From contig DAHVSB010000009.1 in NCBI GenBank assembly GCA_027324795.1, forward strand, positions 407 to 40,099: a stretch of 39,693 nt of DNA, given 5' to 3'. The stretch comes from Alcanivoracaceae bacterium. Lineage in GTDB: Bacteria > Pseudomonadota > Gammaproteobacteria > Pseudomonadales > Alcanivoracaceae. The notes below the pieces were generated by a model. That model did not search any database, was not told the DNA's origin, and saw only the letters and a program-made list of their open reading frames with translations. How positions within the stretch are numbered: the first letter of the stretch is position 1; every line of letters starts with the position of its first letter. The position numbers and the translations under genes were made by a program. Below, piece after piece: positions 1 through 7,914 of this stretch.

Positions 1-808
1 GCCCCCGCGGCAACCAAGGTAGCAGCGCTAATCGTCCAAGCCACCAAACCACCCCAGCTACCAAGCTAACGTGCAAACCAGAGATTGCTAACAAGTGTGC
101 TGTGCCGCTTTCTCGAAAGCGCCGCCATTGGCTTTCCGTTACATGGCGCCTATCAGCCACAACCAAAGCAGGCAAAAGTGCCTGCGCTTGCGGCCACGAT
201 GCCAGTTGTTGGCGTAATCGATAACTGATTTGCTCTCGCCACCAAGATAACCCCTGCGCGGCAGGATCACGGCTTACAATATGCTGCACCGTACCTTGAG
301 CAATCACACCACGGGCAAAATCCAACTGAACACGACTTAGCAAACCTTCGTTAACAGTGCTATGTGGTGGTTTTAAGCGCGCTTTTAACACCACGCTTTC
401 TCCACCCCGAAAAGGGGTTAACGCGTCTTCAGGCGAAGGGTAATACGCTAACCGCACCACTCCCTGATGATGTTTATCTTGAGTAATAAATTGAGCGTTT
501 ACAGTAAAACTATAGCGTTTGGCCCCGTAGTGAGTTTCCGTTTCCTGCCAAGAAAACGGCACCACCTCCCCCCTCACAAGAAGGGTTTCCCCTATATGGC
601 TCTTGGGCAGCCACATGGCCAAAGCCCCCTGCACGTGCCAGGCCGCCCACCAAGCCCCCAATATTAAGGCAAGGATGGCAAAAGCATATTTCCGCCTTGC
701 TCCACCCGCACAAAAAGGCAGTAGTAACAGCCACCACAACCAGTACCCCCAATGGCTGCCAGCCCAAACTTGCCAAACTACTGCTGCACAAAACGCCCAT
801 TGCCACAT
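1..808 (-). CDS. comEC: ComEC/Rec2-family DNA uptake channel, N-terminal part (runs off left edge)
   Basis: Reading the minus strand by hand gives an uninterrupted frame of about 269 codons from ATG at 808 to the window edge; it has no stop inside the window, so the ORF track missed it. The start follows AGAGGTGA at good spacing. Residues 1-60 are hydrophobic (start MWQWAFCAAVVWQVW), followed by a soluble stretch of the DUF4131/OB-fold type (VRLAYYPSPEDALTPFRGG, then KARLKPPH) and then the diagnostic ComEC motif GTAHLLAISGLHVSL near residue 245. In the family this protein forms the inner-membrane channel for single-stranded DNA during natural transformation. It lies 75 bp downstream of lolD, the same neighbourhood as in Pseudomonas. 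Only the first third or so of a usual 700-800 residue protein is present, so integrity of the channel and hydrolase domains cannot be judged. Confidence 0.9.
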   Translation of the reverse strand, partial: MWQWAFCAAVVWQVWAGSHWGYWLWWLLLLPFCAGGARRKYAFAILALILGAWWAAWHVQGALAMWLPKSHIGETLLVRGEVVPFSWQETETHYGAKRYSFTVNAQFITQDKHHQGVVRLAYYPSPEDALTPFRGGESVVLKARLKPPHSTVNEGLLSRVQLDFARGVIAQGTVQHIVSRDPAAQGLSWWREQISYRLRQQLASWPQAQALLPALVVADRRHVTESQWRRFRESGTAHLLAISGLHVSLVAGVVWWLGRLALLPWLPRG

Positions 809-883
809 AAGTCACCTCTTGCCAAAGCATAAGGAGGCACTCACACGGGGGGAATCAGTAAAAGCCAGAAATAATTGTAGGTA

Positions 884-1573
884 TTACGCCGAAGTTACGG
901 GCTGGAGTTGGCCATTGTGCAAATTGAGCTGACGTTCACAACGGCGCGCAAAAGAGAGGTCATGGGTCACCACAATCAGCGCCAAATCCCATTCCTCAGT
1001 GAGGGATAAGAGCACATCTTGTATTTGTGCAGCGGTGGTTTCATCTAAGTTGCCCGTGGGCTCATCGGCAAGTATCACTTGTGGTTGAGCCACCAATGCC
1101 CGTGCGATAGCCACGCGTTGGCGTTCTCCTCCACTTAATTCGCTGGGTTTGTGATGCAAACGATGGCCCAAGCCCACCGCTTCTAGCGCATTTCGTGCCT
1201 GTTCTCTGGCTGTTTTCACCGACGCTTTGCCAATCAATAAGGGCATGGCCGCATTTTCTAAGGCGGTAAACTCGGGCAACAAATGATGAAATTGATACAC
1301 AAAACCCATTTTTTGGTTACGCAAGCGTCCTTTCTCACGCTCGGAAAGGCGTTGTATATCTTGCTCCCCAATAAACACTTTGCCTGCTGTGGGTGCGTCT
1401 AAGCCACCGAGCATATTTAGCAGTGTGGATTTGCCCGAACCAGAAGCACCAACAATCGCCACTGATTCGCCCGCGAACACCTCTAAATCAATGCCTTGCA
1501 GCACCGGCACCGCCATATTTTTATCGCGATATTGATGCTGCAATGCCTGCACCCTAACCACAGGATTACTCAT
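884..1573 (-). CDS. lolD: LolD, ATPase of the lipoprotein-releasing ABC transporter
   Basis: The 229-residue protein is a complete ABC ATPase: Walker A GASGSGKST at residues 42-50, the signature LSGGERQRVAIARAL near the middle, and Walker B VILADEPTGNLD. Length and sequence match LolD, which powers release of mature lipoproteins from the outer face of the inner membrane to the carrier LolA. Its ATG overlaps the end of the upstream permease gene by 8 bp, implying translational coupling and a joint complex. The nearest homologues otherwise would be FtsE or MacB-type ATPases; the pairing with a LolC/E-type permease settles the call. comEC follows 75 bp further on and may be co-transcribed. Confidence 0.95.
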   Translation of the reverse strand: MSNPVVRVQALQHQYRDKNMAVPVLQGIDLEVFAGESVAIVGASGSGKSTLLNMLGGLDAPTAGKVFIGEQDIQRLSEREKGRLRNQKMGFVYQFHHLLPEFTALENAAMPLLIGKASVKTAREQARNALEAVGLGHRLHHKPSELSGGERQRVAIARALVAQPQVILADEPTGNLDETTAAQIQDVLLSLTEEWDLALIVVTHDLSFARRCERQLNLHNGQLQPVTSA

Positions 1574-2801
1574 AACGCAATGCCTCCGCCGGAGCCACCT
1601 TACTAGCGCGCCAAGAGGGATATAAGGTCGCTGAGAAGCTGATTGTCATGGCAATAGTGGCAATGGTCAGCACATCACTGATGCGCAGTTCAGAAGGCAA
1701 ATAATTCACAAAATAAGCATTAAACATATTGGCGTTAAAGGTTTGCTCCACCCAAGCGCCAATATCAGAGATGTTAAGCGCTAACAAAACCCCAAGCCCC
1801 ACTCCTAAAGCGGTTCCCGCGAAACCAATAAGCGTACCTTGCACAATAAAAATACGCATAATACTCGCGGGAGTGGCACCTAGCGTGCGCAGCACGGCAA
1901 TATTGCCACGCTTTTCAGTCACTAACATGACTTGGCTTGACACAATATTAAACGCCGCCACCGCCACAATAAACGACAGCAAGAGCGTCATCATGGTTTT
2001 TTCCATCTGCACGGCTTGGAATAAATTGCCGTGGGTGCGGGTCCAATCGGAAGCCCAATACAAGCCATCGAGGTCCTGCGACAGCTCCCAACCTACTTGT
2101 GGCGCTTTGAATAAGTCATCCAAACGCACACGCACCCCTTCCACCGTGTTCGGTTGACGCAGTAAACGTGCTGCATCATCCACATGCATATAAGCAAACA
2201 AACCATCCACTTCCGCCTTCACACGAAAAATTCCTGTGACGTTAAAGCGCTTAAACCGCGGTGTTACCCCCGCGGGTGACAAGCTTGCCTCAGGCAAAAC
2301 CAATACCACTTGATCCCCCACGCCCACGCCTAGCTCTCGCGCTATGGCATAGCCCAATACGATATTGAAGGCGCCACTTTCCAAAGACTCCAATTCACCC
2401 CGCCACATGTGCTCACCTACAATGGATACCGCTTTTTCCTCGGGGGGTGAAATACCATTCACCATCACCCCTGTGACATGGCCACCGTGAGCCAACATGC
2501 CTTGCAGCTCAACAAAGGGCGAAGCCGCTACCACATTAGGGTGCTGAGATACTGTGTCGGCTAATGAACGCCAGTCTTGTACGGGTTCTGTGCCATGTAC
2601 CGATACGTGGGTTACCATACCAAGAATCCGCGTTTGCAATTCGCGCTCGAAGCCATTCATTACTGAAAGCACAGTAATGAGCACCGCTACACCAAGCATT
2701 AAGCCCAAGGTGGAAATCAGCGCAATAACAGAAATAAGGCTGTTACTGGTGCGTGCGCCCGTGTAGCGCAACCCAATATATAATGAAAGAGGTTTAAACA
2801 T
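1566..2801 (-). CDS. lolC: LolC/LolE/LolF-type permease of the lipoprotein-releasing ABC transporter
   Basis: The protein has the LolC/E architecture: a first membrane helix after MFKPLSLYIGLRYTGAR, a large periplasmic domain beginning with NGFERELQTRILGMV, and three C-terminal helices (residues about 270-400) with the FtsX-like fold, about 411 residues in all. I prefer the start at 2801 because family members begin MFKPLSLYIGLRY; the track start at 2810 adds only MRC and neither has a clear ribosome binding site. The periplasmic region contains SLSPAGVTPRFKRFNVTG, which lines up with the LolC segment that carries the LolA-binding Hook. Only one permease gene is present and no lolE lies beside lolD, so this could be a homodimeric LolF rather than LolC; the symbol is therefore provisional. 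Confidence 0.9.
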   Translation of the reverse strand: MFKPLSLYIGLRYTGARTSNSLISVIALISTLGLMLGVAVLITVLSVMNGFERELQTRILGMVTHVSVHGTEPVQDWRSLADTVSQHPNVVAASPFVELQGMLAHGGHVTGVMVNGISPPEEKAVSIVGEHMWRGELESLESGAFNIVLGYAIARELGVGVGDQVVLVLPEASLSPAGVTPRFKRFNVTGIFRVKAEVDGLFAYMHVDDAARLLRQPNTVEGVRVRLDDLFKAPQVGWELSQDLDGLYWASDWTRTHGNLFQAVQMEKTMMTLLLSFIVAVAAFNIVSSQVMLVTEKRGNIAVLRTLGATPASIMRIFIVQGTLIGFAGTALGVGLGVLLALNISDIGAWVEQTFNANMFNAYFVNYLPSELRISDVLTIATIAMTISFSATLYPSWRASKVAPAEALRYE

Positions 2802-2939
2802 GCAGCGCATTAAACATGATTATTTATAGAATGACCACAGCAATTGTGACGCTTATCTAGCCTTTTAACTATTAAACATGATTGAATAGAGCCTTCTTGC
2901 TTTAGCAATTGATTTTTGTGCCACAAATGGGGATAACAA

Positions 2940-3722
2940 ATGCGAATAACACTTGGCCGCTTGGCTGGCACTGCTTGCCTGGTTTTTGCGCTAACACAAC
3001 CAATCTATGCACAAGAGATGCCACAGCGCGGCGCCTCCAAGGCGGCAGTAGAGCAACGATTCGGTACGCCATTAAAAAAACACTCGCCGGTGGGTTCTCC
3101 CCCTATTACTCGTTGGGATTATCAAGGCTATTCTGTTTATTTTGAAGGTAACATAGCCCTACACTCTGTCTCCCATAGCGAAGGGGTAATTAGGCGAACC
3201 CCAGCGGCGCCGAGCAAGGCCGAAGAGCAAGTTTCAATTACATACCATGGAACCGTCTTAGAATTACCTTCTATTGATACCAACGACACAGACACCACCG
3301 AACAAGAGGCGCCTCAAGTCACAGAAGAAGTACCCAAAGCTGATTCAAACGCTGAAGAGGAATGGGATGGCAGCTTCCGTTTTGACCCTGCAACCGGCCG
3401 CATAGTGCCGACCTCTGGTGCGTCAAAAGACAGCGCTACCGAAGACGCTTCTGCCTCAACTGCAAGCCAGCCCCCCGAAGAAGAAGCCTCCACCGCTGAG
3501 GCGGCTGATGACCATGCATCTGGGCAGGAAGAACGGGATAACGCCCCTGCTGAAGACGAAGCCCTTAGCGATATCTCAGCTGATGAAGTGGATACCGCCG
3601 AGGAAACACCCTCAGAGGAATCACAGCCACAGGAGGTGGATGACGATTCCTCAGAGCCAGCAAGCACAGCCGAGCCTGAAACAGAGGAAAGCGGTGGTGG
3701 CGGCTTTCAAATGAACTGGTAA
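2940..3722 (+). CDS. Secreted conserved hypothetical protein with long acidic tail
   Basis: I do not know its function. The 260-residue product starts with a clear signal peptide (RITLGRLAGTACLVFALTQ, likely cleavage after IYA). Residues about 25-85 form a small domain with RGASKAAVEQRFGTP and PPITRWDYQGYSVYFEG; similar short periplasmic proteins annotated as hypothetical occur in Pseudomonas, and the layout recalls SmpA/OmlA-like lipoprotein folds. From about residue 105 to 250 the chain is low complexity and rich in Glu, Asp, Ser, Thr and Ala, interrupted once by FRFDPATGRIVP, and it ends GGGGFQMNW. The start ATG is preceded by TGGGGAT. A perfect hairpin follows the stop, so it is probably monocistronic. 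The overlapping frames in the track are shadows caused by the biased composition. Confidence 0.75.
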   Translation: MRITLGRLAGTACLVFALTQPIYAQEMPQRGASKAAVEQRFGTPLKKHSPVGSPPITRWDYQGYSVYFEGNIALHSVSHSEGVIRRTPAAPSKAEEQVSITYHGTVLELPSIDTNDTDTTEQEAPQVTEEVPKADSNAEEEWDGSFRFDPATGRIVPTSGASKDSATEDASASTASQPPEEEASTAEAADDHASGQEERDNAPAEDEALSDISADEVDTAEETPSEESQPQEVDDDSSEPASTAEPETEESGGGGFQMNW

Positions 3723-3744
3723 CCTCTTACACTTGCAAGGTCTC

Positions 3745-3773
3745 AACAATGACGCTTTTAAAGCGTCATTGTT
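3745..3773. terminator. Perfect 14-bp inverted repeat after the secreted acidic protein gene
   Basis: AACAATGACGCTTT and AAAGCGTCATTGTT form a perfect inverted repeat around one base, 22 bp after the stop of the upstream gene. In RNA it would fold into an 11-bp stem with a short A/U loop. Only a weak T-rich tail follows (TTACTT), so termination efficiency is uncertain; the position between two same-direction genes supports the call. Confidence 0.6.
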
Positions 3774-3805
3774 ACTTATAAGCCACTTCTATTTAGTAGA
3801 CCGCC

Positions 3806-4816
3806 ATGCCTGAATTTTTGCCCGAATGGCACCCGCAATGGGGTGTTATGATTGCTTGGCCACATGCCAGTACGGATTGGGAATCCAATTTAACGCAAGC
3901 AGAAAGCTGCTACCTGCAAATTGCAGCGGCTATTTCAGACCAACAGCAACTTCTTATCATTCACCAAAACGCCGAGCACAAGGCTCACATCCAACAACTA
4001 TTAACAACGCAAGGCCTCAAGCTACGCAATATTCATTGGCAGCAAACGGCCTACAATGACACTTGGACTCGAGACTACGGTCCCTTGGCAGTGCGCACAA
4101 ATGGCGCCATTGAACTGCACAAGTTTACTTTTAACGGTTGGGGGAACAAGTTCGCAGCTGAGTTAGACAACCAAGTATCAACTCACATCACTTGGCGGGC
4201 ACCTTTGCATATTCACCATGATTTTGTGCTTGAAGGCGGGGCCGTGGAAAGCGATGGGCGACGCAACCTGCTCACCACAGAAGCGTGCCTGTTAAACCCC
4301 AACCGCAACCCAGGTTTGAACCGCGAACAAGTGGAACAACGCCTGCGCGAAACATTAAAAGTACGGCGCATCTGGTGGCTAAAACATGGCTACTTAGCCG
4401 GTGATGACACCGATTCCCATATTGATACCTTGGCGCGCTTCTGTAACGCCTTTACCATTGCTTATATGCAATGCAACGACCCTGAAGACGAACACTACAC
4501 CGAGCTTCAAGCCATGGAGAAAGAGCTTTTTCGCTTAGCCTCCCTTGAGGGTTTTGACTTGCTGCCACTCCCCCTACCAACAGCGCAATTTGCACAGGAC
4601 GGCCGCCGTCTTCCCGCTACTTATGCCAATTTTCTCATCCTCAATCACAAAGTCCTGGTCCCCACCTATAATAGCCCCACTGATGAAGCCGCTTTAGAGC
4701 GCCTTGCTTCAGCCATGCCTGATTATCAGGTGGTAGGCATTGATTGCCGCGCTTTAATAGAGCAGCATGGCAGCCTTCATTGTGTGACTATGCAAATCCC
4801 CCAAGGGGTGCTATAA
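3806..4816 (+). CDS. aguA: Agmatine deiminase AguA
   Basis: The 336-residue protein belongs to the peptidyl-arginine-deiminase-like family; it hydrolyses agmatine to N-carbamoylputrescine and ammonia. The start MPEFLPEWHPQWGVMIAWPH is typical. Family landmarks are WTRDYGPLAV near residue 90, LEGGAVESDGRRNLLTTEAC near 145, DDTDSHIDTLARF near 200 (the catalytic Asp/His region) and the C-terminal nucleophile Cys in GSLHCVTMQIP. Length is slightly short of the usual 365-370 residues, but all active-site blocks are there. It sits 28 bp upstream of aguB, making a two-gene route from agmatine to putrescine. No strong ribosome binding site is visible in front of the ATG. Confidence 0.95.
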   Translation: MPEFLPEWHPQWGVMIAWPHASTDWESNLTQAESCYLQIAAAISDQQQLLIIHQNAEHKAHIQQLLTTQGLKLRNIHWQQTAYNDTWTRDYGPLAVRTNGAIELHKFTFNGWGNKFAAELDNQVSTHITWRAPLHIHHDFVLEGGAVESDGRRNLLTTEACLLNPNRNPGLNREQVEQRLRETLKVRRIWWLKHGYLAGDDTDSHIDTLARFCNAFTIAYMQCNDPEDEHYTELQAMEKELFRLASLEGFDLLPLPLPTAQFAQDGRRLPATYANFLILNHKVLVPTYNSPTDEAALERLASAMPDYQVVGIDCRALIEQHGSLHCVTMQIPQGVL

Positions 4817-4844
4817 AGCGATTTTTTAACCATGAGATGACGCC

Positions 4845-5747
4845 ATGCGCCTTGCTGTAATACAACAAGCAAATAGTGCTGATATAGCTGCTAACCAAGC
4901 TCGCTCCGAGCAACTTATACGTGCCGCTGCCGCTGAGGGTGCCGAGCTAATTATGCTCCAAGAGCTGCACAACAGTTTATATTTTTGCCAAAGTGAAGAC
5001 GTGGCTAATTTCGACCTAGCTGAAACCATTCCAGGTCCATCCACATATTGGCTAGGCCAGCTCGCCAAAGAGCTTAATGTGGTGCTAGTAGGCAGCTTAT
5101 TCGAGAAACGCACCACAGGCCTTTACCACAACACGGCTGTAGTCTTAGAGAAAGATGGCACCCTAGCGGGTTGTTACCGCAAAATGCATATTCCTGATGA
5201 CCCGGGCTTTTATGAAAAGTTTTATTTTACTCCCGGCGATGCCCAGTGGAACCAAGGCGGCAGTGGCTTTCAGCCCATTAATACTTCTGTGGGACGCTTG
5301 GGGCTATTAGTGTGTTGGGACCAATGGTATCCCGAAGCCGCCCGTTTAATGGCTTTGGCTGGTGCAGAGATACTGCTATACCCCACTGCCATCGGCTGGG
5401 ACACCACCGACACAAAAGCCGAACAGCAACGCCAATTAGGTGCTTGGATTATTGCCCAGCGTGCCCATGGGGTAAGCAATGGCTTACCAGTAGTAGTGGC
5501 TAACCGCGTGGGGTTTGAACCTTCACCCTTGGCAGATGCTCCTGGCGGCGGCGTCGATTTTTGGGGGCATAGCTTTATTTGCGGACCACAAGGTGAAATG
5601 CTTGCCCATGCCGCCCATCAAGAAGAAACAGCGCTTGTGGCAGACATTGACCTTAAACGCAGTGAAGACGTGCGCCGTATTTGGCCCTATTTACGCGATC
5701 GCCGCGTAGATGCCTATGGCGAACTCACTAAACGCTTCATAGATTAA
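4845..5747 (+). CDS. aguB: N-carbamoylputrescine amidohydrolase AguB
   Basis: This 300-residue nitrilase-superfamily enzyme converts N-carbamoylputrescine to putrescine, CO2 and ammonia. The catalytic triad is visible: Glu40 in LQELHNSLYFC, Lys113 in CYRKMHIPDDPG and Cys157 in LVCWDQWYPEAARL. Those flanking sequences are characteristic of the AguB subgroup rather than of general nitrilases or omega-amidases. It is 28 bp downstream of aguA and 14 bp upstream of a glycerophosphodiesterase gene, so the three are probably one operon. Putrescine produced here would feed the same pool as the PotFGHI importer encoded 24 kb away. Confidence 0.95.
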   Translation: MRLAVIQQANSADIAANQARSEQLIRAAAAEGAELIMLQELHNSLYFCQSEDVANFDLAETIPGPSTYWLGQLAKELNVVLVGSLFEKRTTGLYHNTAVVLEKDGTLAGCYRKMHIPDDPGFYEKFYFTPGDAQWNQGGSGFQPINTSVGRLGLLVCWDQWYPEAARLMALAGAEILLYPTAIGWDTTDTKAEQQRQLGAWIIAQRAHGVSNGLPVVVANRVGFEPSPLADAPGGGVDFWGHSFICGPQGEMLAHAAHQEETALVADIDLKRSEDVRRIWPYLRDRRVDAYGELTKRFID

Positions 5748-5761
5748 TACCGGAGGCGCCA

Positions 5762-6511
5762 ATGGCACACTTAGAGATTCTCGGCCATCGCGGCGCCCGC
5801 GGTGAAGCCCCCGAAAACACACTTACTAGCTTTCTACGGGCCAGTGAAGCAGGTGTGCATGGCATTGAACTTGATGTACGCATGAGTCTCGACGGCGTAC
5901 TTTATGCTTTTCACGACAAAACCCTCAGGCGCACCACCTTACAAAAAGGCAAGCTACATCTAAAAAACAGCCAGTTGCTTACACAACTTGATGCCCGCCA
6001 CGCCCTATCCCAATGGCCTCACCAAGAGGCCATTCCTAGCCTAGAATCCGTACTGATTGAGTGCCCGAGCCATCTTCACTACCAACTTGAAATCAAAGGC
6101 TTTATGCCAATGCCTTACCTAGATGCCTTGGTCCTGCAATTAAAGACGCTTATAACCACGTTAAACATTGGCCAGCGCGTGGTGGTTACGTCTGAGGATG
6201 TGAATGTACTACGGCAACTCAAACGAATAGCGCCTGACATAAAGCGCGGTTATGTGTGCCAGTACCATCATCGTCTGCCCATTAGCATCAGCAACAGGCT
6301 AGGCTGCCACTGGCTAATTGCCAACCACGCCTTAGTCAACGCCCGCCTAATGAAAAAAGCACGTAGCAAAGGCTTGAAAGTCTCATGCTGGACAGTGAAT
6401 GATTTGGATATCGCTGAACGATTAGCGCAACTCAAAGTGGACAGCATTATTACCGATTACCCCACGGCTATGCTCGCACACTTTCAACAAAGGTCTCAGC
6501 CTCTGGCCTAA
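5762..6511 (+). CDS. Glycerophosphodiester phosphodiesterase (GDPD/UgpQ type)
   Basis: The 249-residue protein is a cytoplasmic-type GDPD with no signal peptide. It carries the family signature HRGARGEAPENT at residues 9-20, the metal ligands Glu36 and Asp38 in GIELDVR, and His51 in FHDKTLRRTT. Such enzymes cleave glycerophosphodiesters from phospholipid breakdown to sn-glycerol 3-phosphate and an alcohol. A strong GGAGG lies 7 bp before the ATG. It follows aguB by 14 bp, although no metabolic link to agmatine is known to me. The last 44 bp overlap the 3' end of the convergent patatin gene. Confidence 0.9.
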   Translation: MAHLEILGHRGARGEAPENTLTSFLRASEAGVHGIELDVRMSLDGVLYAFHDKTLRRTTLQKGKLHLKNSQLLTQLDARHALSQWPHQEAIPSLESVLIECPSHLHYQLEIKGFMPMPYLDALVLQLKTLITTLNIGQRVVVTSEDVNVLRQLKRIAPDIKRGYVCQYHHRLPISISNRLGCHWLIANHALVNARLMKKARSKGLKVSCWTVNDLDIAERLAQLKVDSIITDYPTAMLAHFQQRSQPLA

Positions 6512-7670
6512 GAAAACAGCGAATTTGCTCTTTCTGGCGCCGCGCATCGCTTAAACCTAGCTCAATTAGCGCCGTAATAAATTGCTGTTCAAACAAAAGG
6601 TAGCTCACGGCTGAGGCGCCACCTCGTCTGGTTCCTCCCGTGCCACGCAAAAACAAGCGCAAACGCCAAGGCAACAGATGTAAAAACTCCGCTGCGATCT
6701 CATCGATGCATTCGCTTGGATAAATTTTTAGTACTTCTATTTCTCGCAAGTTGCGTTTTTTACGTTGTTCAGGACTCAGCAGAGCAATGGTTTGATTAAT
6801 GCGCTCTAAGCGTTCCACATCGCTTTCTAAGGTGTCCACAAACACACTATCAAGTACATGCCCGAGTATTTGTGCCATGGAAGGATAAGGTCCAGCATCT
6901 TGGCGCTGAAACTGACGTTGTTTTTGACCTGAGACCCCTATCACCAACACTCGATTCGCGCCCAAGTGCAACGCTGGGCTAATTGGTGATAGCTGCCGCA
7001 TGGCGCCATCACCGTAATAGTTATGACCTACTTTCTGCGCTTGGAACAACACCGGTAGAGCAGAGGACGCCAGCAAGTGCTCAACATCTATTGCCGCACG
7101 CTCCCCACGACGCCGGGTACGTTGCCATGGCTGTATGCCTTCCTTAGCTTGAAAGAAAGCCACTGATTCATTGCTTGAATAGGAAGAAGCCGTCACGCTT
7201 AAGGCACGCAGATGCCCTGCATCAATACAAGTTTGAATTTGTTTAAACGGAATGACTTCTGCCAGTAGCTCAGCAAGCGGTGTGTTATTTAACAAAGCAC
7301 TGCGACGGGGGGTGGTGCCAGTAACAAATGCCGGTAGTGCCCAATGTAATAACTCTTTTAGAAAGGCGCCCACATTGGTTTTATAAACATGGGCGGGTGT
7401 TAAAGCACGCCAGGTGCGCTCAAGGCCGCGCACAGCCACACGAAAGTTATGGGAGCGGGCAGCTAGGCCCGCCGCATTAATGGCTCCTGCTGAGGTGCCA
7501 CAAATCACAGGAAATGGGTTGCACTCACCAGGTGCAATCAGCTCCGCAATCCCCATTAAAACACCCACCTGATACGCCGCCCGCGCGCCACCGCCCGATA
7601 AAATCAGGCCATTAGGCAAGGTATCAGGACAAACTTGATCACCCGAGGAAAAAGGCCACCAAGCATCCAT
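6468..7670 (-). CDS. Patatin-like phospholipase / acyl hydrolase
   Basis: The 400-residue protein has the patatin Ser-Asp dyad: oxyanion loop GLILSGGGARAAYQ at residues 21-34, nucleophile Ser60 in GTSAGA, and Asp221 in YYGDGAMRQLSP. It has no signal peptide or membrane helix, so it is probably cytoplasmic or peripherally membrane bound. The family hydrolyses acyl esters of membrane lipids. The gene starts 3 bp after the nqrM stop and is thus the tenth... more exactly the last gene of the nqr transcription unit, which is unusual. Its 3' end overlaps a convergent glycerophosphodiesterase gene by 44 bp. Substrate and biological role cannot be told from sequence. Confidence 0.9.
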   Translation of the reverse strand: MDAWWPFSSGDQVCPDTLPNGLILSGGGARAAYQVGVLMGIAELIAPGECNPFPVICGTSAGAINAAGLAARSHNFRVAVRGLERTWRALTPAHVYKTNVGAFLKELLHWALPAFVTGTTPRRSALLNNTPLAELLAEVIPFKQIQTCIDAGHLRALSVTASSYSSNESVAFFQAKEGIQPWQRTRRRGERAAIDVEHLLASSALPVLFQAQKVGHNYYGDGAMRQLSPISPALHLGANRVLVIGVSGQKQRQFQRQDAGPYPSMAQILGHVLDSVFVDTLESDVERLERINQTIALLSPEQRKKRNLREIEVLKIYPSECIDEIAAEFLHLLPWRLRLFLRGTGGTRRGGASAVSYLLFEQQFITALIELGLSDARRQKEQIRCFLRPEAETFVESVRA

Positions 7671-7673
7671 AAA

Positions 7674-7910
7674 TTACTCGTTACGATTATCCATGGCATT
7701 GTAGCTCAAGGGTACCGCTTTCACTTCGCCCTGCTGAGCATCACAAGCACTTGGTTTACCGCCACAAACATCGCACCCCTCTTTAAATCCTAAGGCGCTC
7801 ATACCGCCGCAAGAGCCTTTAATGGGCTTATTGGCAAAAATAACACCTAGGGACATCAGACCAAACAGCACTGAAAAACCAAGCACTGTGGCAATAACGG
7901 TGGTTAACAT
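7674..7910 (-). CDS. nqrM: NqrM, Na+-NQR maturation factor
   Basis: This 78-residue protein has one N-terminal membrane helix (residues about 3-25) followed by the family signature NKPIKGSCGGMSALG and four cysteines (34, 46, 49, 56). NqrM is needed to insert the iron centre held between NqrD and NqrE. The C-terminal 20 residues extend beyond the usual Cys cluster and look non-conserved. It lies 4 bp after apbE and 3 bp before the patatin gene, within the nqr unit. Confidence 0.93.
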   Translation of the reverse strand: MLTTVIATVLGFSVLFGLMSLGVIFANKPIKGSCGGMSALGFKEGCDVCGGKPSACDAQQGEVKAVPLSYNAMDNRNE

Positions 7911-7914
7911 GGCA

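Noticed and set aside
510-830. 106-residue minus-strand ORF
   Set aside because: It is a shadow frame of comEC; the comEC frame starts at 808 and shows clear family motifs.
3314-3667. Ser/Ala-rich ORF antisense to the acidic-tail gene
   Set aside because: Its composition is the mirror of the biased acidic tail on the other strand; no ribosome binding site or domain.
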